The notes beneath the pieces are model-generated. The model made no database searches. It saw nothing but the letters and a program-made list of their open reading frames with translations, and was not told where the DNA came from. A DNA stretch of 64,000 bases from Macrophomina tecta (Eukaryota > Ascomycota > Dothideomycetes > Botryosphaeriales > Botryosphaeriaceae). Shown here in pieces: positions 11,485 to 24,680 of the stretch. Where the stretch lies: the NCBI GenBank assembly GCA_024180945.1, contig JAKSGN010000003.1, positions 2,542,001-2,606,000 on the forward strand, in the 5' to 3' direction. A program made the position numbers and the translations under genes. The stretch's first letter is position 1, and every line of letters begins with the position of its first letter.

Positions 11485-12710
11485 TCATGGAGACGACAAG
11501 TAAGTCACTTTATGGTTTGAATGGCTAAATTCTACTTTAGGAAAGGTCACTATCTTCAACTGCGGGCTTTCGCCCTGGACTTTGAGGATTGCTTCACCGT
11601 TCATGAACAGCGAACATAGCACTCGCCGAAAATCTGGTAGACTTCACCACATCTTCTCAGCGCAAGGGGCATATCACATCCCAGTACAACGCGGACCCGG
11701 TCACCGCGTTCGAGCCGGCTGGAGCAAGGCCGAGGTAGCCATTCTCCGCGATGACCACCCCTCTCAAGCAAGAACATTGACTGCCCACGAAAGACGTTCT
11801 CGCTGCAACTCCGTCAGCTCGTAGATTTGCCCATTGGTCGACGGATGCGCCATCCTCTGCGCAGACGAAGGCAGCTCGCCAAGAAAGCTTTCAGCGTGCA
11901 ATCAAACACCACGAACTCCTTGTTTCGCTGCATGAAGTCGTCCAAGTCGAACCTCTGCGTCTCGGCGCCCGCGATGCTTTCTCGCCATAGCTGCGGATTC
12001 AGCAACAGCGCGTAGTTCTCAGGCGCCTCCGAGCCGCTACGCGTCGTCCCCGCTACGATTGAGAAGTCCCACGAGAATCTGCCAATGGTGTCAGACGCGT
12101 TAGACTCCAGAGTAGCGCGACCGAATCTGCGCTCGTTTCTTTGGATGAAGTCTACCGCATTGGGAATATCCTCCCACGGAGACGCATTTCGATCCGCATA
12201 TGGCCGGTGAGTTGGACGAACCAAGCGCGACCTCTTGATCGATTCGCAGCCGCTACCAATACCACTTGGAGAATAGCCGGTACAACGCCGTATACAGTTT
12301 CCCTTTCATCCGGCTAATGTACCTCGACCGCACCATGAGCAGAGGCGGCAAACGAACCGATTTCATCACGCGATAAAACCCCTCGAACCCCCGTTCAGAT
12401 TGCACCCGTTCGCTGAGTCACCTGACAGCCACCATCTCAAGACTGCTGCCCTGGCCGTCCAGCCCAGCCACACTACCGCCTGCCCCGCCAGACCGTACAC
12501 ATCCCGCATCCTCTGTACGTGCACCGCCTCCTCTTCCAAATCTCATTGGTTGATGCACAGCGCGTCGGACCAGACCCTGAACCCTTGCATCATGCGCGGC
12601 TCCCAGAGTCGATGTCACTTGCACGCGGTGCTCGTCGACGAAGATCGCGCGCATAGAGGTCAAAGAGCCCCCCACGTACGACAGCGCGACGTGGTCGCCC
12701 TAGGGAAGTA
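11485..12710 (-). pseudogene. Broken HET-domain (heterokaryon incompatibility) gene
   Basis: Relic of a HET-domain protein, a fungal nonself-recognition and cell-death family. Conserved blocks occur in order on the minus strand but in different frames: ALSYVGG (about 12,690), VWSDALCINQ followed at once by a TGA (12,545-12,543) and then DLEEEAVHVQRMRDVYG and VVWLGW, IDQEVALG (about 12,240) with a TAG just upstream (12,255-12,253), the frame around 11,814-12,224 with FVVFDCTLKAFLA, and finally VYQIFGECYVHG and MNGEAILKVQ (about 11,590-11,650), the usual HET-family C-terminal motif, separated by a one-base shift. The TGA fits a CGA-to-TGA change. At least two stops and three frame changes make function impossible. 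The last plausible stop is at 11,487-11,485. The 5' end stops about 130 bp from the AT-rich block. Confidence 0.85.
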
Positions 12711-13364
12711 AGGGTCCTACCAATCGAAATGACTGAGATTAGTTGTAGCATTCTCTCTCCGGCTCTGATGTAGTAAATGTATGGAGTGCTGTTAACGTAA
12801 CCTTAGGTTGCTGCCGGCTGTCACCGTGTGTTGTTTAGCCGAGTCACGAAAATATAGAGGCTCTAATAGTGCCAATAGACGCTTGTTTATAATATTAAGT
12901 TTTCTATAACGCTACTAAAACCTCTTATGTACGTGTAAGAAGCTCTTATTACACCTGATTAATAATCTTATTAATAAGCTAATACTTCTAATATATATAT
13001 ACTTCTATCGTCATATTATTAAGGCATGTACGCTTACTACTAACTGTTATGGTCTCGCGCCTGTATCGCGTAATAGTACTAGTTATAAGCTGTTAGAGCG
13101 ATTCGATCTACGAATCAGATATTACTAAACCTTTTATACTAATTATTTTAGTGGAAGGAGGGTATCTTGCCTATAGTCGACCGGCTAATCTAGTATAGTC
13201 GCTTTAAGCTATTATGCTAACTATATACTTAGCTATACTAAATACTTGTTTAGCCTCCGTACTTATAGCTAGTACGCTAAAGGTATTAAAAGGCTATATA
13301 TTATAGAACGGGCTACTATAACCCCTTTATAAGTTACTAAGCTATAGGGTCTTTAACGTTATAA
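12711..13364. other. Boundary of the AT-rich RIP block; partly mutated sequence of unknown origin
   Basis: Composition changes at roughly 12,840. From there to the first LTR the sequence is AT-rich but still holds scattered CpA and TpG, more than the retrotransposons to its right. I recognise no protein motif and no LTR. It may be an old truncated repeat or single-copy DNA mutated by spread of RIP from the elements. Confidence 0.5.
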
Positions 13365-13802
13365 TATTACGGCACAGCATTTACAGGAGTATAAAAAGAA
13401 AGGTAAAAAAGCCTTAGAAGAGACCCTATCTAGAAAGATTATATTATATAGCTTAGTACGTAACCTTTCTCTATAGACCTATATATCGCCCTTAAGAGCC
13501 TAGGCTATATAAAGTAATAGTCGCCTAGTATAGCCACGGCGATATCTAGTAATACTAGATTATAAATACTTTTCTACGTATATATAAACTATACTTCTTA
13601 GATAGCTTTAACCTTCGTAGTTAACTTTAATAATAGAATTTAGACTCTATTAGTAATACGGCCTTTATATATAGTATTTAGTCTTATTACGTACTTAACT
13701 TACTCTTACCCTCTTCTTATATCTATTTAAGAAAAACCCCCTCGATAGATTTTCTTTCTCTTTAGTATTTAGATTTTTAGAGGTAGAGGCCCACTTATTA
13801 TA
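13365..13802 (+). repeat. 5' LTR of A1 (438 bp)
   Basis: Begins TATTACGG, which in the A2 copy is still TGTTACGG, and ends TTATA (from TTACA). The right two-thirds (from about 13,560) match the A2 LTR at 59,690-59,936 with transition differences only. The left third (U3) is different from A2. Confidence 0.88.
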
Positions 13803-16348
13803 CTTTAACTACTATTCTTATAAGAAGAGAAAGGCTCTAAGATTAAGTCTTATTAAATAAGATATTACCCTCTAATAAATTTAAAAAATAGTAATAGTAC
13901 TAGAATCTTAGATAGAGGTTAACCCGGCCGAGAATTAGATTTAGAGTATCTAGGGGCTAGCTTAGCCCGTATAGTAAATAAAGCCTACTAGAGCTAAGCT
14001 CTTATAGCTTATTAAGAAGCTAAAGACTTAAAACGCTCGACTATTTAAATATATAATAAAGCGAAGCGCTACTAAGGTTAAAATAGCGGTACCTAAGAAG
14101 TTTAATAGAAATAAAAAGAAATTTTAATTATTTTTACTCTAGATATAACGCTACCTCTAGTTTAATTAAGCGTAATTTAATAGCGACGTTAAGAAAGTAC
14201 TCTTCATATTAATCTATCTTAGAGAAATAATAAAGGTATAAATAAAACTATATCTTTATAACTATTTAGCTAACGAATACTCTCTTAAGAAGAGACGAGA
14301 AAAGACTAAAAAAATCTTTAGTATTTATATAGGATTTATAAATAACCTTAGGGCTACTTTTAATAATTAAGATAAAGTCCGTAAAGCCTCTAACGATATT
14401 ATAATCGTTAAATAATTAAAATCTATAGCTATCTACGTAACTAAGTTTTAATAGCTTATAGCCTATCTTAAATAGTTAGATAAGACTTTCCGCGACCTCT
14501 TCTATAAAAGCCTAAAGAAGAAAGTTAAGAAGAATATAATTATTTATAAATATCTATCTATCTTCTAGAAGATAGTAGACCTTATATCTTAGATTAATAA
14601 TTATATATATAAATAAAAGATAGGTTCTTAATAAGCTAATACCTCGAAACCTTACTATAAAAGAATAATTCTTAAAGACGAAGACGCTATAGCCCTTAAC
14701 GTGGCTAGCTAATAGAATTTTAAGAAGAGTAATAATAATAGTTAAAATAATAATAAGAAGCCTAAAGAACCTAATCTAAACTAAATAAATAAGTAAAAGT
14801 AGCGCTATAAAAATCAACTCTATATTATTTATAATAGTAATAAGTACTTCTCTTCTAAGTACCCGCAGAATTCTTATAATAAAAAAGATAAAAAGTAGAC
14901 CTTAAGTACTTAATATAAATTATTAGTTACGTCTCGCTAAGATAACTATAATACGCTATACTAGATAGTCTATTACGACGATAACTATTAGATATACTAA
15001 AGTAGTAAAGATATATTAGAATAGTATCTCTATAAACCCTAATAATTTAATATAATAACTAGGAATAAAGAAGTTATTAAAACTAATAATATTATTAATA
15101 GCTTTCTCTTAGACGAAAAGCTCGTAAATAGCAAGACTAAAGAACTATACGATTTAATAAATAGTAAAGTAAAAGCTATATTAGACTTTATAGCTTTTTT
15201 AGAACTTAAGTACCTTATAGCTAAGTATAGAATTAGCGTAGAAATAATAAATAAGAGCGACTAACTCGCCTAGATAATCTAGATTTTCTATAAGAGAGGA
15301 TTAGTCCTTATAATACTATAGATATAGCGCTAAGGGACCCTCTAGAAAACCTAAATTAAGTAAGATAAAAAAAAGTACGAACTTATTATTATAAAGAATA
15401 CCGTACTTATAACGTTCTATTATTAAGAAATAACTACTTAATAGTAAGTAGACTATAACTCTCTTTAAGAATTAGTAAAGATTCTTTATTAGTATAGTAT
15501 AGTAATTATCTAGAACTATATACTCTAGTAGATACTAGATAAAAAACTTAATATACTAACTTTCTAATACTAGATACGAAAGAATATAGTTTACTAGCGA
15601 AGAAGAATAAATAGCGATAAATAAACTAACTAAAAATAAGTATATCTTTAAGTTAATAAATAGAAAAACTATATATATAGTAAAATCTATAGCTATCTAA
15701 AGCTAAAAAACTAGACGGTTCTATAATATTAAAATTAATCTAGAAGCTATAGTCTAGGTCTCTTTATATAGTATTATATATATCGAATACGAAAATTCTT
15801 ACTAAACTAAATCTTTAAAAATAATTTAAAATAAAAAAAACGCTTAATAAACGTTCTATCTTAATATTAATTAATATAGAATTAAACGGAAACTTTATAT
15901 ATAATAAATTTATAGAATAATATAAAATTTTATACTAAAAGAAGAAAGAGCTATATCTACTTAGTAGATTTAATAAAAAAAAGCTTAGTCTATAAAGAAG
16001 ACTAGATAAAGATAGAAATAAAAAAAGTAACTCTCTAAATTAAAAACTATTAGAAATAGATCTCTCTTAATATCTAATATATTTTCGGGTACGATATTAT
16101 TCTAGATATATTCTAGATTTAAATATAAAAATCTATCTTTAACTTTAACGAAGAAAACGAGATAGTCTTTTAAAAAAAGATTAATAATCTTCTATAGAAA
16201 TTTAGTTTATATATAAAAAATAGATTAATAAATACTCTATAGCGACTCTTATCTATAATAAATTAAGAAGTAGCTAGCGTAAGATCTAAAAATAGTAGCT
16301 ATATAGACGACTCTAATAGTAGTATAAGTTAGAACTAGAACTATAATA
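13803..16348 (+). pseudogene. A1 gag and protease remnant
   Basis: In translation with RIP stops ignored, a retrotransposon gag region is followed by a nucleocapsid-like stretch (NSNKYFSSKYPQN, about 14,835-14,875) and, near 15,850-15,920, a protease-like ILINIELNGNFIYNKF (A2 has LIDIGLSGNFI). The middle of gag is diverged from A2, so the two are related subfamilies. Many TAA/TAG stops and loss of ATG make it non-functional. Confidence 0.8.
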
Positions 16349-17131
16349 TATTATAAATCCTAGAGAGATAAGGGCTTTATAACCCTACGAATAGAAAGCC
16401 CGTACGAAAAAAAATACTATAGAAGCTAAGAACTTATAAAAATAATAGAGTTATAATACTAGCGCGCCTGTATGGGAAAGATAGCCTTAAGAAAAAATAG
16501 CGTATATAAGCCTAAATAAGATAGTAGCGAAAGCCCATATAAAAATAATATCTATATAGCGTAGTAAGACTACGAAAATACTAACTAGATTAAACTTCTA
16601 TAGAAGAAGAACGTTTTTAAAAAAAGAATTATAAATTCTAAAAACTAACTTCGGGCTAAAAGAAACGGACGAAAAAAAGTTAAATAACTTATATAATCTA
16701 AAAAATAATAGTCTAGCAGTATAATACTTTCTTAACTAATATAAAAGTCGGATTTTAGAAAATAGGCCTTAGCGCCTAAGTTATATAAGACCTACTAGGC
16801 CTACTAGATAACGAAAAATCGTAATTATTTTCTACTATATATAGATAATAAAGAATTTTAACTATTCTCTACTATCTATAGATTAGTATAACTCTTATAT
16901 AGTATATAGATATACTTTTTAGCTAGTACTTTAATCTTTATAGTTAACTTAAAAGTTCTAATATAATTCTATTAGAGATAATAAGTCTAACGTATATTAT
17001 ATACTAATATATTACGTAATTACTACTATTATTCTAATTCTTTATTCTTTTTTTATTTTTTAAGATAAACCCTTTAGCTACTTAACTTTACTAGGCGATT
17101 TTAAAGCCTAGTAAAAGAGACTATTATTATA
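16349..17131 (+). repeat. 5' LTR of B (783 bp)
   Basis: Starts TATTATAAATCC (from TGTT) and ends CTATTATTATA. Same length as the 3' copy at 57,507-58,289, and the differences I see are transitions. The sequence just after it (CTTTAACTACTATTCTTATA) is identical to that following the A1 and A2 LTRs. Confidence 0.92.
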
Positions 17132-18798
17132 CTTTAACTACTATTCTTATAAGAAAAGATAGTTCTAAGAAAAGAAATATTTAATAATAAAATAATATTA
17201 CCTAATACTTAATACTAACTAAGTAATATAATAAATAATATTAATATAAATAATAATAGTTTTCTATAGCTAACTATAACCGACCTCTTTTAGATTATTT
17301 AAGATATATAAAGCTAAATCGACGAACTACGTAGATAACTCTAAAAGTAGACTAATAAGAATACCTAGCTCTATTAATAAATAAATAAACTTTATAACTA
17401 AGCTATTTTAATAACTCTTACCCTAGTACCTATTTATATATTAGTATTAATAACAACTTAACCTTCTAATAGAAGTATAAAGACGGCTAAGCTAGATTTA
17501 TTCTATAGTAATTAAAAAAAGCTCTAGATTTTTCTCTTATAATTTAATCTATACTTTTTTTTTAACTTTAGAGACTTTTCTACTAATAATAAAAAGATAA
17601 TATTCGTAGCTATCTATCTCCGCGATATTATAGTCTAGTAGTTCGAGCCCTACCTTAGAGACTAAATAAAGAAAGAACTAAAAATATATAAAAAGAATAC
17701 TAAAAAAGTCTTTAGTAGTTATAAGTACTTTATAACTTAAATTAAGTAAAGCTTTAGAGACCTTAATAAGATTAATAAGACCTAATAAGCCGTTATAAAT
17801 ATCTACTAGAAGACCTTAGTAGCGAACTATATTATAGAATTCTAAAAGGCTATAGCGTATCTAAATAACTAGTCCGACTATATCTTTATAGACTACTACT
17901 ACCGAGGACTTAAGAAAAGAATTAAAGACTAACTTATAATATAAAATAATTCTAAGACTCTAGATAAGCTTATTAAGCTAGCTATTAAATATAATAACCG
18001 CCTCTTTAAGTACTAATCCGAGAAGTATAAGATAAACTATAAAGCTAATACTTTATACCTAGCGCGCCCTAGATATACTTAAAAAGAAGAAGATACTATA
18101 AAGCTAAATAATATTAACCGCTAAAGCGATCTATTTAAAAGAGATAACTACTATAGAAAAAAGAATAATAGCTATAAAAAAAAATAATATAAAGAATAGA
18201 TTCTAGAGTAAAAATAAAAGTTTAAAAAAGAACTATACGTCTACTATAATAAGACTTAAAAAAAGACGCACTACTATCTTAAAAAAAATAAATAAGTTTT
18301 AGCTATAATATAAAAACTAAAAAGCTAAGAAGTCTCTATAACTACTAAGTAAGAAAACCCCTTCGCCAAATTTAATAAGCGATATAAAGAAAGCTAAAGC
18401 CCTAAATATTAGAAACTTAGCTAAATAGTCTACTACTATACTAACTATACTACTTACTAGAGTAATAAGAATGCTATAGACTAGTACTCTAAGAAACTAT
18501 AATATATTAATATAATTCTAGAAATAGAGAAAGAGTTTATTAAAACCTTTTCTAACGATAAAAACCTAGTTAATAGTAATATAAAAAAACTATATAATAG
18601 TACCCTAGAGTTAAGTATAACTAATAATAAGTAATAGTAGAATAAAGCTATACTTATAAGAATAACTAAATACCTAGCTTAATATAAAGAGATACGTTAT
18701 ATTACTAATAGTCTAAAACCTACGATTACCTAGATTCTAGGCCCTATAATTAACCTTAGAATATAGCAATATAAGATATAGTAAAAAAAGATATACGT
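17132..18798 (+). pseudogene. B gag remnant
   Basis: Retrotransposon gag region in the plus frame, around 17,580-18,400, with the readable segment FIDYYYRGLKKRI that parallels LYYRGLKDEI of A2 gag. A basic nucleocapsid-like stretch follows. It is full of RIP-type stops. The frame is cut at 18,798 by element C and continues at 51,606-51,610. Confidence 0.75.
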
Positions 18799-19255
18799 TA
18801 TTATAGAATAAAAGATAGATAAGCTAGTTAAGGTAAAAATAGTTCTTCTTATATAAAGAATAAAACTTTAAGGAGCGGCTTAAGAAAAGAACTCTAATTA
18901 GTATATTAGAAAAAGGCTCTTTACTATAAATAGACTTCGTAATACGGCTATAGAAGTATAACGGGTAACGTTTACTAGGGTAAAATAAAGTAAAATAACC
19001 CTTATTAAAAGAAAGTTTAACTAATAGATACTACTTCGCGGTATACTTATAAAGTACGTAGAAGTAGTAATTCTTCTTCTTCTTTTAAAATAGGTTCTTT
19101 TAGTTTTATTACTCTATTCGATCGCCTACGAGACGCTATATAATAGAGTTATTTTAGACTCTTTTTTTACTTCTTCTTATCTTTAATACGATTTTAACTG
19201 CCTTTATTCTCTAGCTTACTAGACGCTTTTTTATGGAGCGTTTCTCTCGTTAATA
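18799..19255 (+). repeat. 5' LTR of C (457 bp)
   Basis: Starts TATTATAGAATA and ends GTTAATA. Pairs with 51,149-51,605. A polypyrimidine TTCTTCTTCTTC stretch and GAGACGCTATATAATAGAG, a possible TATA region, occur in both copies. Confidence 0.9.
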
Positions 19256-20812
19256 AATTTAGAGCCTAACGCGGGGGGCTAGTATAGCTATTAAATAGTC
19301 GTAAGGCTTATAGCGAGTACTTTAGAAAAGAAAAAGAGCTTAGAAATATATAAAGACACGAGGGGAATTTAGTATTAAAAGCTAGGAAACTTATATTTAG
19401 CTAGATATAAGTCTTCCTAAGGAAATTAATTTAATTCTAAAGAAATATAGCCCGAGTATTACTCTATATAGAAGCGATTTAGGTTATAATACTTCTAAAA
19501 ATTCTAAGAATAGTTCTACTTTATCGTAGACGACTACGAATAAGAAGCGTTCTATAAAGATATATAAAAATAATAGAGTAGCGACCGTATACTCTATCTA
19601 GCTATAGTTTATCGTCTTTAGAGTCGAAATTTATATTACTAAGAATAGCCTTACCGAGCTTATTATTAATAACTTAGGTACAGATAGAGGCTTTATAAAA
19701 AGACTTTATTATCTTATACTAGAAATAATAATAGAATTTAGATTTTTATTCTATTTATTAGTATATAAGTTTTTAGACTACTATCTTCGTAGGCGTATAA
19801 TAGTTAGTAGTAATTCGAATTTATCGAAATTAAAAGATTTATTAGATCTAAGAAACTAATCTATTATTTTTTAAGTAGCTTAATTAATAGGCAACCCTAT
19901 AAATTCCTCTAGTATCAGAATAAGCGACAATCCTATGCCACCTATAGTAGTAGTATTCTAGGATGACTAAGCTGCCTCACTGCGTATAAGTACTATAACG
20001 AGTAGAGACGAATAGATCTTTCTTACTTTTAACTAGCTTTATTAATTATTAAGAAAAAACTTAATAGGTATTTAGTATAGTAAAGCTTTTCTAATATTTA
20101 GTTTAAGAAATACACCCGTCTTTAATAAAACTAATACGTTAAAATTTTTTAAGAACTTCGAGTATCTCGCTAATAATAATAGCTACTCGACGAGCGAAAT
20201 AGTAAAGCGCATATTATATTACTATAAGAACTTTATTACAGAGTCTATTAGAAAGATACGCGCGTTTAAAAACCGCGATTAGAAGGCCTTAAAAAGATCT
20301 ATACTATATAAATACTAGAACTATAATAAACGCGAAACGTTATTTTAAAAGAAAATACTATACGAGTATATAAAGTATAAGAACTAAAAAGAGTAGAGAA
20401 AGACTATATTAAAGCTATAATAGTACTTAGTTTTTTTTTATACGATTTCTTAGAGTCTCTTAGAGAAAGGTAAGATTTCTTCTTAAAAGTAGACTAAGCT
20501 ATTTCTATAAGAAATACTATAAAAAATATTAATATTTCTTTTTAAAGAATACCGAATTAACTAGAGAAGCTCGTATATCTATAACTATAAGATAATTAGG
20601 ACTTAACTAAATGAAAAGCTTACGTTAAAAAAATCTTATATAAAGCTCTTTAGAAAGAACTAGTACGTTAATCTTATCTCGTTCGAAATACTCGAAAGTA
20701 TAGAAAACTAAAAAGAGCGTACTAATATATAAGAAGCTAAGCCTATCGTTTAAACTAGTCTACTATATTAACGAACGGCCCCTTAATAGACTTTATTAAA
20801 CCCGAGAATACT
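19256..20812 (+). pseudogene. C leader and gag remnant
   Basis: After a leader with one of the C palindromes (19,384-19,418), a plus-strand frame around 20,100-20,812 resembles fungal retrotransposon gag (KYTPVFNKTNTLKFFKNFEYL). It is RIP-damaged and continues after E at 41,077. Confidence 0.65.
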
Positions 20813-21012
20813 TACTAGAATCCGCTTTTTAAATGAATTAAGGCCTTATAGAACTTCGGGAACGAGATATATAAAAGTAGTTAATTATTATTAGAACGCC
20901 TTTTAACGGTAGCTATTTATTTACGCTATACTATCTTTCTTTTCTAGGCGGCTTGAGGCCGCTACTATTTTTAGAAAAGAATCTTTTTTTTACTAACTAT
21001 CGTATTCTAATA
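20813..21012 (-). repeat. LTR of E, downstream copy (200 bp)
   Basis: Reverse complement of the D LTRs, full 200 bp: starts TACTAGAATCC and ends CGTATTCTAATA on the plus strand. It is the 3' LTR of E given its minus orientation. Confidence 0.9.
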
Positions 21013-24000
21013 TCTAGGCGGGTAGATTTTAATAGATTATAATCTATTATAGTCCTTAAATGCGGAAAGTTAATTAGAGAGAAAAAGAAAGCTAGAGAAA
21101 TAAAAAAAAAGAAAAGAAAAAATAAACTTTTTATATTATTTCTTTTATCTATTATCTTCTTCTAAAGGGTTATAACTTAAAAACTAAAAAGAAAAGGACT
21201 TTTTTTTTTTTTTTTTTTTTATATATATCCTAGACCTTCGTATCGCCGTACTAGTCTATAGAAGATGCTAATAAAAAAAGAAAGATAAAGAGAATACTCT
21301 ATAGTAAAGCGGGGATTTTCTTCTTCTAAATTAGTAGTTTAATTATTATACTTAGAACGGGTTTTTTCTCTTAGAGAAAGAGAAAACGGTTACTAGTAGC
21401 TAGTAATTCTACTTTAAGTTCGTTATTAAAGATTAAGATAATTTTATTCGGCTTAGCTTTCTTTAGTATCTTTTAGAATAAATAAAATTCTAGTAGTACT
21501 AAGCGTTTTTTATTTCTAGATATCTCTAGCTTTAGCTAGCGTTTCTTCTTATTAGTATAGAAGCGCTACCTAATTATAGTACGTTAGTTAATATCGCGTT
21601 ATATAGCATACTTATAATATTTTAGAAATATAAACTAAGCTTCTAGAGCTCGAAGCTTTTAGATTAGCGAAATATTCTTTTAACTCGTAAAGTATTATAA
21701 CGCCTCTTATATTCTATCTTCTAAGAAGGTCTTTCTCGTAACCTTAGAAATTACTACACTAAAATTAAGAGTATCCATAGCGTAATCTTTAGTTATAGTA
21801 TTAAAGCTATTCTATAGAATATTCTTCTATAACTTAAGTCCGCTACGGAGGGCTTTAATATTATACTTTAAATAATTCTAAGTAAGTATATTCGTAACTC
21901 GGCTTACGTATTTTATAAGAGATATTAGTATCTCTTTCTAGCGCTTAATCTATACTTTTATAGCTATAAATATAGTCTATTTAACCCTCTCTAGAATTTT
22001 AGTCGCTTAGGCAATTTATTAAAAAGTAACTTAGTATACGAATTCTAGATATCTAATAAAAGCTAGAATTTTTTTTATTCTTAGAAGCTCTTTTAACTTA
22101 TTATTAATCTTAGATCTAGTCTTTCTTTACGAAGGCGGTATTAGGGTCTCTATTACTTTATTATTATTATTTAGGTTCGAGAAGTTCTTCTTCTCGAGAT
22201 AGATAGTCGTTTTTATAGTTATAATCTTTATAGTTCTTTATAACTTCTCTATAAACGCCCTCTTAATTATAATATAAATCTTATATTTCTTTACGCTCTT
22301 AATAAGAGATTTACTAGAAGAGTCGCTATTATTATAAATAATAAGATAGTTTATAGTTAAGAAAACCACGTTATAGATAGTAGCTTTCGCGGTCTAAAGA
22401 AAGTTCTTCTATACTTATTAATTTAGTATATACATCAGCTTTTCTATAATAGCGATATTCTTATTATAGTAGACCTTACTTCTCTTTAGTATCTTAATAT
22501 TAATAATATTACTTAGCTTCTCTATAGTAACCTTATCGGGCGAAGAAATATTAATTACGAAGAGGTATTTTATAATATTAATAAAATATTCCGGCGACGT
22601 TATATTTCTAGTTAGACTAGGGCGAGCTACTATTTTATGTACTTTCTACTAGTAGTTTTACTAATTCGAATATATTAGGGACTTCTTATTAGGTTTAAAG
22701 GGGTAGTCTTCTTTTTTATATCTAGTAAGGATCTTCTAATAAGTAGTTTTATAAGTAATAGAAGAATTAAACTACTCTAAATTAATTTTACGAACTAGCT
22801 TAGATAAGAATAGTATATTAAAGTTATTATAGCTATATAGTTCTACGATCTTATAACTAGAATTATACTAGAAGCGAGTCTTTTTAGCTATCTAAATAGC
22901 GTTCTTATTTATTAATTTAATTAATAACTAAAAGCCTATAGAGCCGATATAAATGTAGCTATTATATATACTAAAGGTTATCTTAATATTATTTAAAAAT
23001 TACTAGATAAGGGCTAGCTTTCTAAGAGACTTTATCGTAACTAAAAAACCGCTAATAGTAGTAAAATTTCTAGGCTAGAGCTCGTATAGGTGTCGTAATA
23101 AAATAATTTTAGTTTAGAGTACTATATAAATAATCTAGTAGGCTAAATTACTACTTAGAATAACGTTCTCGGGTAGAAGATTATTAGTTATAACGATTAT
23201 ATTAGTATTATATAGTTTTATTAAACGTAGTTTTCTATATTTTATTATCTTCTTTTACGTTATTACCCGTCGTACTACTCTTTATAAATAGTTATTATTA
23301 AAATACTATATATTCTTCTTAGCAGGGTAAAAGAGAGTAAAGATCTCCTTATCTATTATTTTTAGTAGCGCTATATCGGAATTAGAAGAGATCGAGTATA
23401 TAAATACTAGTAATTTCGTTAGTTATTTAAGTAGAATATTACTCTACGTACCGTAAGGGGAGTCTTAGAGAAGTTCTTAGAGAAATTTAGCTTTCTCTTC
23501 GTTAAATTTGTCTAATCTAGTATTTTATAAGGTAATTCTATCTAGTAGTACCGCTAAGACTAATTCTTTAAGATTATAGAAGTGTAGTAATTAGAAAAGA
23601 TAGTTTTAAAATATCGTTTTAGCGAGGATAAGAGAACTAACGTAAATAGCTACTAGTTTTAAATTATTATCCGTAAAATTAGTTAATTTAAGAAAGTGGG
23701 CGAACCTTCCGTTATTACGATAGAAGTCGAGAATCGCCTATAGATTAATTTTAGAGATAAGAGTTCGCTAAATATAGTTTAAAAAGTATTTTAGATCGTA
23801 GTACCTATCTTCTAGATTAAGAAAACCTAGGTAATAGTAGTTAATAAGATATACGATCGACCGTATAATCGTTTCGTAAAGATTAAGGGGGGCGATTAAG
23901 GTAGAAGATTACTTAAAAATATTAATAGTTACCTCAATAATCGCCTTCTCTTAGGTAATAGCGCTAATTCTAGTAGAAAGATCGGTAATTACTTAAAAGA

Positions 24001-24680
24001 TTTAGTATTTCTAGATTCTATATATAGCATCGCGCGCGGCTAAAAGTTTAAAAGAAAGGGTAGTTATAAGCTACTTATCTATTATAGTCTCGTCTAGAGC
24101 GTACTAGAAGTCGAAATACTCGATAAGAAACTATAGAATATTATTAAAGTTACGAAAGCTTATAAAATTATCCGCTGTAAAATAATTCGGCCTTTAGGCG
24201 TGGATTATATTAATAATTAAGTAAGTAATAGAAAAATGAAGTGTCTTTAATAAGACTAGTAAGCTAGAAAAGTAATTACTTATATTAGTATACTAGTATC
24301 TTTAGTAGAGAAAGAAAGTATAGAAGTTAGCGATTTTATTCTTTATAAAATCGCGAGGTATAAAAGTTATAAAGCTAGTTTATAGAAAAGAGAAGAAAGA
24401 ACTATAATTAGCGATTCTTAGTAGACGTTTATAAGCAGCGATTACTGCTATAGAATTCGTTAAGCTTATTTTTTATACGTATTATTTATAGATCTATAAG
24501 GGAGGAATTTTATATTTATATCTATTTAGGTAAAAGAACGTATATTAGCGCGAGAAGATCTTATTTTAATATTTATATTAGTTTAAGCGTTAGAGTAGTA
24601 ATTTTAGAAGATATATAAGCGTTCTTACTAATACTTCTACTAAGAATTTAATTTTTATAGAGAAATATAATTTTAGTCTA
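21013..24680 (-). pseudogene. E copy of the extra downstream open frame of the D/E family
   Basis: Reverse complement of D 33,540-37,198, differing from it essentially by transitions. It contains a pyrimidine-rich T20 run near 21,201-21,220. The protein is unrecognised; see the D entry at 33,540-36,900. Confidence 0.7.

Larger units (their letters stand above)
13365..16348 (+). mobile_element. Gypsy retrotransposon A1, left half (LTR, gag, start of pol)
   Basis: The left part of an old Ty3/gypsy element. Its sequence stops at 16,348 in the pol spacer and resumes exactly, after a 5-bp target duplication, at 58,295. This is shown by comparison with the uninterrupted relative A2, in which the two sides are contiguous around 62,545. 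The coding strand is plus. Gag- and protease-region remnants are readable only when CAA/CAG-to-TAA/TAG stops are ignored. Confidence 0.9.
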
